A stretch of DNA of 64,000 nt from contig NW_017802480.1 in NCBI RefSeq assembly GCF_001625305.1, positions 434,001 through 498,000 of the forward strand. The letters run 5' to 3'. The notes beneath the pieces were generated by a model. The model was not told the origin of the DNA. It saw nothing but the letters and a program-made list of their open reading frames with translations, and ran no database searches. Below, piece after piece: positions 25,349 through 36,000 of the stretch. Position 1 is the stretch's first letter; each line of letters starts with the position of its first letter. The translations under genes were made by a program, and so were the position numbers. The stretch is from Branchiostoma belcheri (taxonomy: Eukaryota; Chordata; Leptocardii; Amphioxiformes; Branchiostomatidae).

Positions 25349-26512
25349 TCATTTAACTAGCAGCTTGAAGAGCTCTGCCACCACATGGGCATTCAAGCTA
25401 TTTCCCAGTACCCTGTACCGCTGCTTAGTAGTTGTAGCTTCAGGAAAAGTGAACTCAGGTGGGAAGCAATGTAAGCTAGCCACTTCCCTGGGCGAGAAAA
25501 ATCTCATCTTCAACTGATGTAGGAGATCCAGCCTTTCAGACTGGTCCTCAGATTTGGCTACCTTACGAAAGATTTCTTTAGCGTCTACGTCTCTTTGAGA
25601 GAACAACACAGAGCCTGTGCCTTCAGTGTAATGTCCATATGCTTTAGTAAAGCAACATGAACGTCTAGAACTGGGTGTGACAATGTCGAGAACTTTCCAG
25701 TAGCGGTCCAGAAGCTTGTCTGGAAGAAGCAGTTGCTCCTCTTCCTCCTTAGAGTGTGTTGCCAAGAACTCGGAGATGTCTCGACAATTTGCTGTGTCTC
25801 TGTCTTCAGGATCAAATATACTATATGGACAGGGGATCTCCTGGCTGTTCTGTGAAGCAGTTTCATTGGCTGCTTCGGTTGAAGGAGAGCTCTGATTGGC
25901 TGGTGTTGCTGAGCCAATCAGAGAGTTTGATGGCATCTCTGTCATCATCTCTGACTGTTGCTCAAATGCAAATGTGAGCGGTTTTCTCTTTGCTAAGAGA
26001 AAGTACCTTAGTCTGGAATTTGGGATTCCAAACTGGTTAGGTGACAAGAGGAATTCTTGGTAGGAATAGCCACATTCCTCTAGAGTGGTAATGAGGTTAT
26101 TTCGAGTTTCTGATGTCTCAAACCCTTTCACATTTTCCAAGAGGATGTGATTGGGGGGATTGGACATCCTGTGAAGGATGTCCAAGATGTACAGAAAACT
26201 CTTAGTTCTGGGGTCTGCGGTATCCCCTTTCAGACCCACACGAGTGAAGGGCTGACAAGGGGGGCTCATCATAAATACGTCCGCGTTCCACAACTCGAAT
26301 TCTGGCAGTTTGATGCCAGTTATGTCCCGTTGGAGGAGGTTGATGTGTGGAAAATTGTGCCTGTAGACGGCGTTTGCAGTGGTGTTTATGTCCAGTGCAG
26401 CCACTACAGTAGCAGGCACTTTGCTCTCAAGGATAGCATAGTGCATGCCCCCCACCCCACTGTAGAATTCCACCACTCGTAGTGGCCTCGCCTGGTCGAC
26501 CTCGGAGTGCAT
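25349..26512 (-). CDS. TRDMT1: DNMT2/TRDMT1 tRNA (cytosine-38-C5) methyltransferase
   Basis: A single uninterrupted frame of 387 codons (the human protein is close to 390). Motif I is EFYSGVGGMHYA (residues 15-26). Motif IV is SPPCQPFTRVG with the catalytic Cys at 86. Motif VI is ENVKGFE and motif VIII is FGIPNSRLRYF. The DNMT2 signature CFTKAYGHYTEGTGSVL lies in the recognition region, and motif X RYRVLGNSLNAHVVAELF is near the C-terminus. A Ser/Thr/Asn-rich insert (about 190-235) precedes the CFT region. Family members methylate C38 of tRNA-Asp and some other tRNAs. The ATG at 26512 is chosen because the upstream extension of the frame starts at GTG, is Cys-rich and unlike the family, and a possible acceptor (GTTTCAG) lies at about 26531. 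No intron interrupts the coding region. Confidence 0.95.
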   Translation of the reverse strand: MHSEVDQARPLRVVEFYSGVGGMHYAILESKVPATVVAALDINTTANAVYRHNFPHINLLQRDITGIKLPEFELWNADVFMMSPPCQPFTRVGLKGDTADPRTKSFLYILDILHRMSNPPNHILLENVKGFETSETRNNLITTLEECGYSYQEFLLSPNQFGIPNSRLRYFLLAKRKPLTFAFEQQSEMMTEMPSNSLIGSATPANQSSPSTEAANETASQNSQEIPCPYSIFDPEDRDTANCRDISEFLATHSKEEEEQLLLPDKLLDRYWKVLDIVTPSSRRSCCFTKAYGHYTEGTGSVLFSQRDVDAKEIFRKVAKSEDQSERLDLLHQLKMRFFSPREVASLHCFPPEFTFPEATTTKQRYRVLGNSLNAHVVAELFKLLVK

Positions 26513-27094
26513 TGTATCGTACGCAAGACTGAAACATGTACAATAGTCGTTAGTAACGCTGTACACAAAAGTTGACAACAAACATGTGAAGAAAGAACAG
26601 AAACACATGCCATGTAACGGTAACCCCCCTCCCCCATGCATTTCTCCACTCACGTGAAAGAAAAGTTCTGCAAGCTATTTACAAACTATTTGGTACAACC
26701 CAAACTTACGACTTCAAAATTTGTTATTCTCATATATGTATTAACAACTTTTGACTGAATGGTTTACCTGAAAACGTACCTTTGAGTCAGAATTCTTCGT
26801 TTTTTGCCAGATTTTTCATGCGGGAACTCGCACAAGTTTTTGCCTGGTCAGAGGTGAAAGGGCAAGCTGGTTGCGTCATAAATGAGACAACAACCAAACA
26901 AAATACAATTTTCTAGCTAAATATAGCCTAAATTTGCATTATACTTGTAATATGTGTCGTATACTAGCATTTATATAATATAATTACTGTATTTTTGACG
27001 ATTCTGTTAATTTTCTGACGAAAACCTTTACTTTACAACAAATTTTTGTTTGGGTTTTTGACGTGTGTATGCGGTAGAACAGAAGAGATCCAAA
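26513..27094. promoter_or_regulatory. divergent promoter region between DNMT2 and SUCLA2
   Basis: The two start codons are 582 bp apart and point away from each other. On the minus strand a possible 5' UTR exon of DNMT2 could end at a GTACGT donor near 26780, joined to an acceptor near 26531. I see no TATA box, as is usual for housekeeping promoters. Confidence 0.5.
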
Positions 27095-30000
27095 ATGGCG
27101 TCCCTTCTGTATCGGGCAGTCTCGACCGCTGGAAGGACAGTGGTGCAAAACGGACAAAGGGTGAGTCCAGTTCCATCGAAATTCCTGTCAAATGTCGACC
27201 ATGTACTGAACTTCTATTTCTGTAATTTTAAGAATTATAGCTGTAGTTTTTGACGTGATATTGCTAGTGTTATGATGGTTTATAGATGACCCCTCCCCCG
27301 ACAGCAAAAATGACCTGTGTTCAGTATGTCAAGAATGCCGGTTTGACAATCTTTTAGTACATGTTTAGGTCATCAAAACTAACTGATTCGTATTATTGAA
27401 AAGAAAAATACACAGGAAAATGGACAGTATTGTTCAGATAATACAACAAGAAAAAGTATTTGACCAGTAAGTAACATGATATAGCAGTTATTTATATCCC
27501 ATATGCCATGTCCTGCATATATTTAGATGACCAGATTACCTATATCTTTCAGGTGTGTTACTGTTAGGATTCGCATCATATAGCCTGCTATGATCATAGG
27601 CAAATATACAAAAGTAACGCCCTCCGCACTGGTGTTCCAGTGCTCAATCAGCGGTCGAAATTTCGTCAGCACTGGAATTCCAGAGCTGAACGGCTCTTTT
27701 CCAGAGCTGAAGCTCCCCTCAGCACTGGAATTCCAGTCCTGAAAAATATTCAGCACTGGTTTTCCAGAGCTGAACGGCTCTGTTCCAGAGCTGAACGTTG
27801 TCTCAGCTCTCGGTTTCCAGTGCTGAAGTCCCTTCAGCACTCGGTCTCCAGTGCTGAACGCGCGGCAGAGCCAGTTCAAAGGTCGCTCAGCACTGGGTCC
27901 CCAGTGCTGACGGCGGTTTCAGCACTGGAACCGAGTGCTCGTATACAAAAGTAACGCCCTCCACACTGGATTTACCAGTGCTGGGGAAGAATTCAGCACT
28001 GGAAAACCAGTGCTGACGTCCCTTCAGCACTGGGACGCTCTTCAAACCAGTGCTGACGTCTTTCCCGGCACTGGAAAATTATGTCCCAGTGCTGAGAGGT
28101 AGGAAATCTGTGCCACTCCTTGCTGTGCCGAATCACTTGTATTCCTGCCACTGAGTTTACTCTTTAATCGTTATTGAAAACCTTACGCTGTTGTGTTTCA
28201 CTACATGTGGTTTTGGAAACTAAAGAAACTAAAACGGCACCTTTGTGATTATTTTCGTTCATTTTCGCAGAGAAAAATTAACACGATTATATATAGGCAC
28301 CAGTATAAGTGATATCAACCAGAGATACCAGAGATTATGATATGAACCAAAGTACCAGAGATTATGAACAACTTTTTTTCTGACCCTTTTCTGACCTTCT
28401 TCTGACTTTTTTTCATGAACTCACAGCTCATGAATGCCTCAGAGACGGTGGCCTCTGCTCAGCACTCGGTTTCCAGTGCGGAACATAATTTCTTAATTCC
28501 ACTTCCAGTGCTGAGACTTTTCAGCACTGGAATTCCAGTGCTGAACTCCTTTCAGCTTTCGGTTTCCAGAGCTGAATGGCTCTATTCCAGAGCTGAAGCC
28601 GCCTCAGCACTGGATTTCCAGTGCTGAGTACCACTTCAGCTCTGGTGTTCCAGTGCTGAGAAAGGAGGGCGTTACTTTTGTATATTTGCTGATCATAGTT
28701 TTCTCACTAAAAGTTTATTGAAGGTTTTGTAGCCATATCCTGAAGTGAGAACCTGTGTGTACATGTCTGTATGACCTACACCAAAAAACAGTTACTCAAG
28801 CAACTGGATATGATTTTGGAAACAGTCAGACATTTCCAAAAACCTGAAACTCCTGACCGTTTCCAAAATCACATTTTCACAGTTGTTTTACTTTGAATAA
28901 CTGTTATCTTGTGTATCTTGTTACCTGGATTTCTAACCTTCACTGACATATGTCTACGACCTATATATGATATATCCCCCAGGTGTTAGGAGTGTGCCCC
29001 AATGTCCAACAGAGGAGGAACCTGTCCCTCCATGAGTACCACAGTCTGCAGCTGCTGAGGGATGCTGGGGTGGTCACTCCTCGGGGAGAGGTGGCCAGGT
29101 CTCCTGAGGAAGCCTTCGAGATCGCCAAAAAACTCGGTAAGACTAAGAGATTAGGAGAAACTCTTCTGTTAGACCTACCTAACTACACTGTGAAGGTGAA
29201 CAAACGGGTACAGAAGGACAACTTTCTGCAGTTTAAGCTGGACATCCAAAGACGTAACCACTGTAGGGGTATTCTCTCTGAAAAATTATAAATTTTCACC
29301 CTCTGAGACATAAATTTCCTTATTTTTCAGGAACAAGTTTTGTAAAGTTTTCCCCCTGATAGCTTTATTCTAAAATCAAAGTTTGATTTTTTGAAGATTA
29401 TGAAAGGTCACAGGTTCTTCCTAAAAAGATATATCTAAAACGATATTCTGTATCGATCATATTGGTATATCTGGTATAAACGCCCTTCGGCATAACACAC
29501 CAGCTTGCAGATATATGCTGGTTGGAAGACAATGTAAGGGGCTAAATCACAGCAAAGGGGTCCAAATCATAGTGTAGGGGGCCTCTATGTTTAAACAGCC
29601 TGGTGAGAACACTGAATAGAGCAAATGACTAACCAAGTTTCTCCTATTTGCAGGAGGAGAGGATGTCGTGATTAAGGCCCAGGTCCTGGCAGGTGGGCGT
29701 GGCAAGGGATCCTTCGACAGCGGGCTCAAGGGAGGGGTCAAGATTGTCTTCTCGTAAGTCAGTCACATGTGCATCCAAACGCAATTTAACTTAAGGCTGG
29801 CAAAACAAAAAATATTGTAGAGAAATTTGTCTGATATTAGCATTAATTTACTGCCATCAGTTAAATTTTGAACTGTTTGAAATAGGCCTAAAATTAGATA
29901 TGCTACATGACGGTACATGTACCACCAAGAGTACTATGGAAGTATAGGGGAAATATCATCTTTGAGATGCTTTCCCCTCTGGTCTCTCAGTCACTGACGA

Positions 30001-33000
30001 AAGCTAGTGGATACTAGCTGAAACGTCTGACGTTTTCAAAATCATATCCAGTTGCTTGAGTAACTGTTTTTTGGCGTATCATATTACCTGGATGTCTAAC
30101 CTTCATCGACGCATCTTTGAGATGAAATTTACCTATCTTTGGTCCAGAAAACAGTGTCCTCACAAGTGTTAATAGTTTGTGTCTACTAGGTAAAAGTACA
30201 CTTAATGTTCAGGTCTGAACTTGTACCTTGAACTGGCACACAGCCATAGTACGTAGCAAGAGTTAAAAGGATTTTGTCTCCTCCTATCACATACAGTCCC
30301 GAGGAGTGTAAGGACATCGCCACCAAGATGCTTGGCCACAAGATCTTCACCAAGCAGACGGGCGAGGCAGGGAGGATATGTAATGAGGTGCTGCTGGTGG
30401 AGAGGCTGTACCCCAGGAGAGAGTTCTACTTTGCTATTGTGATGGAGAGAGCGTATGGGGTTAGTATGTCCCAAACTTTTTTACCTACACCAGGGCTCAA
30501 AATATCACCTGCATATACAGGTTAGTGCAGGTAAACCTGGACCTGTGCTGGTATTTCAGATATTCTGATATCTACCTTCACCATTCCATGTACATGTACA
30601 TGTACTGCATTTATATACAGATGTAGGTGTATGGGAATTTTTATTTACTACAGTCACTGTTACCATCTATGAAGACTATATTGGTACAAAAGAAATAATG
30701 GCAATGGTTTCTAGTAAAATAGTATATTTAGTATGATTCTGAGTGGTGCAAGTAACGCCTGGTGCAGGTTCTTTTCAATGTTACCTGCACACATGCAGGT
30801 ATGCAGAAAATAAGCGTTGCAAGCCCTGCCTACACTGTGTGTACAAGCATTGATAGCCGAATGCTTACAAGTAGGCCATATTACATGCAAATGAGAGATC
30901 CTGGGTTCAATTCCTAGCACACCTGACTAGACATTGAGTCCTTGGGAAATGACTTTCCTCACTCCACCCAGGTGTAAATGGGTACCTGCCTTTTGTTTCG
31001 AAGAATGTCTAGGGATGGGCTCTGCTTTCCAATGCTAATATTGCCCAATACAGGGTGAATGGTTTTCAATGGGAGTCAGTTTAAAAATTTAAATTGCTCT
31101 ACTAGGGCAAAAAATTGCTAAGTCACTAAGCTAAACTTGGTCAAAACACCTTGTGAAATCACCCATAACAAACAGGTAGGCTGCATAAGCTTTAAAGTCC
31201 GGAGAAAATTCTTACACAAGAACTATGACATCAAAGAGGGCTCAAAATTCTTTTTTTTTTTTTTTTGGAATAGGTGCACACATACTAGTACACATACCTC
31301 TTTAGAGCTTGCAAATGGCATTTAATATAACATAAACACAAAACTTTTAAACATTGTAATACAACAAATGTGTTACTTTTTTTTCTGATACTGGCACAAT
31401 TACAATGCCTCAATGTAGATGACCCAACACAATTATAAAGGTGCACCAGTGCACCCATTGTCATAATACCAGGTGTACAGCTCCAATTTTGTGTGGAAAA
31501 TCATGCACATGCACCCAGCATTTAGAATGAAAGTTTTTATGTTTGTGTATGTGTGTAGGGACCAGCCATTGTAGCCAGCTCTCAAGGTGGAGTCAACATC
31601 GAGGAAATAGCAGAGGAATATCCTGATGCCATCATCAAGGAGGGCATTGACATCGTAGAAGGTTGGTAGATATCTTATGTTTTGTAAATATCCACATTTT
31701 GTTCAAATGGCAACAGTATTACTTGTTGTTTGTGCTCAAAATGATTCTTTCAATTCCTTATTCGTATACCAACATAGCAGACATGACTGTTGAATCATTG
31801 AGAAAGATCGAAAAAATGACTAATAAGAATACAACATTATCAGGTAAATAGATTACTGGACAAAGTCAAAGTGGATTTCGATGGGTAAAGTGATTGTACC
31901 ATCAAACTTGAAAGACTCAAATGTGTATTCAGTTGTACTGACACATGTTGTTTTTACCTGGTGCTAGCTTTTTTCCTTGAGTCTGACTTACTTGCCCAAG
32001 TTGGCCTGAAAAAAAAAGGCCTAGGTGTCATCCTCCGTAGTTTCTACCGGCTCCCTTATGTCACTGGCTACCACAGAGGATGGCAGCCAGGCTACAAAAA
32101 AAAATATTGTCAACCAGGTAACATGTTTTCACGCTAACCTGTTTCCCAGGGTTGTCACTTGATCAGGCCCTGAGAGTAGCGGAGAGAATGAAGTTTAGTC
32201 CCAAACTCCAGCAGGAGGTACAGTACCGATCATCCTATTCAGGGGAGGGGTGTTCTTTATTGGTATAGTTGTGTGCTGGGGCAGCAGAGAAATTTTATCC
32301 TGTATACACCTTATCATAGCTCCAGTCCTCTTCACTGTTGAACTGCTAGTATTTGGCACTCATTTATTTGATTGGCATTTCAATATTGACTTGAATACAC
32401 ATAAGAGCTTCAATTCGCTCCAAATTACATTGTCCTCTGCATCAGTATAGTGTGTTGAACAAGCAATCACATGTTTTTTACTCGTCTTAAAATATTTAAT
32501 ACCCAAAATGATTTTGGGACAGACATTTCAGTGGGAATGGGTGCTAAAACCTGAGCTACATGTAGAATAGGATGGGACAAAAAAGTATGACAGATTGCTA
32601 CCCCAGCCTCTACACCAACAAAGAACGATCCCTTCCCTTTTTCCTTTGTGGTCTTATATCTGTAACTCTTCCTCTGTTGTATATCTGTGTGTGTGTGTGT
32701 TTAGGACTGAGTATTGACCAAGCCAGAGGCATAGCTGCCAAGATGAACTTCCAGAAAGATCTTCAGGAGGAGGTTTGGTCTAGAGAAGAACTGTTTGCAT
32801 GTTGTTGTTGAGTCGTCAGTATTGATGCATACCTAAACCCACATTTAGGTTCAGGTCTGGATTCAAGTCCAGAGGTTTAGGTTCAGTTCCAGACTTGTAA
32901 GTCCAGACCTAAACCCATGGCATATACAAAATTGCATGTTGGCAACCTTGCTATGTTGTCTGGGTGAAACTTTGGCCACATAACATGGAGGCCGGTACTT

Positions 33001-36000
33001 GACGATGCCCGATGGAAATGTTTTCTTCATTTTGCAGCAAAGATTTTACAATATGCGGAAGGTTTTAGGTGGTTTGGAAAGAAAAGGGGTATGTGAAATG
33101 GTCTTTTATGGTAATAAGTCCGGACTCAGTTCTTGACTTTTAGTTTTTTTTGGACTTGAACCTAAACATTCTTACAAGTCCGGATCCAAGTCCAGTGAAC
33201 CGGTATGCATCACTAATTTACCCAAATATTGGTTGACATCCCAGATTGTTTTTATAAGGCATAGAAGTATCACATGTTTTGTGTGTGGCTTGTTCTTTTC
33301 TTCTGCTGTCATGTTACCCCTGACATGTCCATGTATGGCTACAACTTGCAGTTTGATACACCCATGTCAGTTGTACATGTATCATCATTAGTATATTTAC
33401 TGCATGTACAGAAACTATGTACTAAGACAAGCCATCCTTGTTTTGCATTGACCATTTGTTTTTTTGTTGTTGTTGTTTTTTTTTGTTTTTTTTTTTAATA
33501 ACAAAGAAGTAACATAACCATTTGTTGTTTGCTAGCTCCCTGCTTGAAAAGGCTGAGGGTATAAGTTGTGTTTAAAAATGACATGAACTCAGAGCTTGGC
33601 AGCATAAAGCTTCAAAGTATGAAACTCACCCAATACTATTGCTTAAAAATACATACATGTGTGTATGATTTTTGTATTTCACCACTATATGATGTGTTTT
33701 ATCTGCAGGCAGCAGAAATGATGGTGAAGATCTATGAGATGTTCAGTCGGACAGACGCCACCATGGTGGAAATCAACCCCATGTCAGAGGACTCTAATGG
33801 AAAAGGTGGGAACGTTTGACTTACCATGGATGCCAAGGTGCAGTAGGCCATGACAACTACATGTGTATACCTGTTTGTCCTGCTGTACTAGTTGCACATG
33901 ACAGGTGGCACTGCTACACAGTTATGCTATACTTTCCTTTGATTCAATATTGTACAGTGTATTGTGTCACCCACAGTGTACTGCATGGATTTCAAGATGC
34001 AAGTTACAGCATCTAGCCCTGTTTGTCCTGCAGTACCAGTTACACTTGACAGGTGGCCCTACTGCACTGTACATACTTTACTTTTCTTTCTTTGATTCAC
34101 AGTGTACTGCATGGATGCCAACTTACAACAGGCAACACGTTCATGTATCCTTGTCCTGCAGTACCAGTTACACATGACAGGTGGCACTACTACACTGTAC
34201 CATACTCTCCTTTTGTGTCATCCACAGTTTTCTTTATGGATGCCAAGGCAGCAACCTACAACACCTATCTGTTAACCTGTTTGTCCTGCAGTACCAGTTA
34301 CATATGCTAGCTGGCACTGCTATACTGTACTATACTTCCCTTTTGTGTCCTCCGCAGTGTACTGCTTGGATGCCGAGGTACAATAGGCTACAACAACTAT
34401 ACCTGCAGTCTTCTAATACTGCCACTGGCACACTGTATTATATACTTTCCTTTGATTCACTCCACAGTGTACTGCATGGATGCCAAGGTGCGTTTTGATG
34501 ACAACGCGGAGTACCGTCAGAAGGACATCTTCGCCCTTCGTGACTGGTCACAGGAGGATGAACGAGACATTCAGGCTGCCAAGGCTGACCTCAACTACAT
34601 CGGCCTGGATGGCAACATTGGCTGCCTCGGTAAGGAAAAAACAGTCCCTCTCTTTTTTCTTACTGCTTATTTTTTGTTATTTAGCTTCTGCTTAGCCCCA
34701 TCGATGGTTTATTAGCAGATTGCACATGTGCTAGTAACAAGTGACCAGAACATACATGTAGAGAAAGAAAAGAATAACATGGAAGAGAACATATACATGT
34801 ACATGTATAACTGATCTTGAGTGTGCAGAGAACAAGTGAGTTAATGTTAGTAATACATTGTACTTGTTGTACGATCTTTCTGGAACATTTGTGGTACAAT
34901 CTGAAAAAGTAACCTTTTTTCAGTGCCCTGTGCACAGAAACTTTGTCCCTTTATTTACATGTGCTTACACCTGTTTTAATCTGTCTGTCTGTATAGTGAA
35001 TGGGGCGGGGCTTGCTATGGCAACCATGGACATCATCAAGCTCCATGGGGGGTCCCCGGCTAACTTCCTGGACGTGGGAGGCGGCGCAACGGCAGCACAG
35101 GTTACTGAGGCCTTCAAACTCATCACTTCTGACCCTAACGTAAGTCATAGTACCTGCAGTTCCCTTCCTCATTAGTTTTGTACCTCAGGGAAACGGAGGT
35201 ACTTGTTTACTTTGGTAGTACATGTAGTTTAGCAGTTACTGTAATAGTAGTAGTATCCAGTCTTTGATCATACTGCTGCAGTGGTCCCTGACACGGGTAG
35301 GCAGCAGTCGGCTGCAGGTATAAAAAATAACTCAAAAAGACTTGAGTCAGCTTACAGATATAGATGTGCCCTATGTGGCATAGACTGATTCTCGTATAGG
35401 ACTGTTCAGTCATAGCTGAAGCTGTAGAGCTGTTAACAGTTTTTTACCATGATCAATACTGACAGAAGTAGGTCATATACATTGTATATTATTAGAGCTT
35501 CTGATGAGTGTTATCTGCATACCCCAGGTTCAGGCCATCATGGTGAACATCTTTGGCGGCATCATGCGCTGTGATGTCATCGCTCAGGGCATCATCGAGG
35601 CTGCCACAGAGCTGGATCTCAAAGTGCCCATTGTAGTCAGGTTGCAAGGTATGTGTTATTGCAAACACATCTGCCTGATAACATTCTTCTGAGGTTTAAC
35701 TGTTTTAGATACACAAACCCTCATAGTCATACAATGACAACAATTTTCCACTAAAATAAATTCCTTTGCAGTGAAGTTGCAAGGTACATGTAAATACTCT
35801 GTGACTAGAACTTTTGCTTCTTACTATTCTTCTAATTAAGATCTACCAGTAGGTTTTTAAGTTTTTTAGACCAAGATGCATGTATTTATACCATCAAATG
35901 AAGACAAATAGTTTACCACTAAAAAAAACACAATTGGCTACAGGTCTACATGTACATGTAACTTACAGATGGTTGGCCAAACTTGTTACAATACGGGTCC

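Noticed and set aside
26513-26653. Upstream extension of the DNMT2 frame to 26653
   Set aside because: It begins at GTG and is Cys/hydrophobic-rich. A probable acceptor lies between it and the conserved start. Family proteins begin close to the motif I strand.
27522-27954. Open frames on both strands rich in SSG/SAE words in SUCLA2 intron 1
   Set aside because: They are produced by the palindromic CAGCACTGG satellite inside the foldback element.
33816-34500. Four overlapping 60-105-codon frames in SUCLA2 intron 7
   Set aside because: They are readings of the tandem splice-site array. Similar peptides appear because the DNA repeats, not because they are coding.
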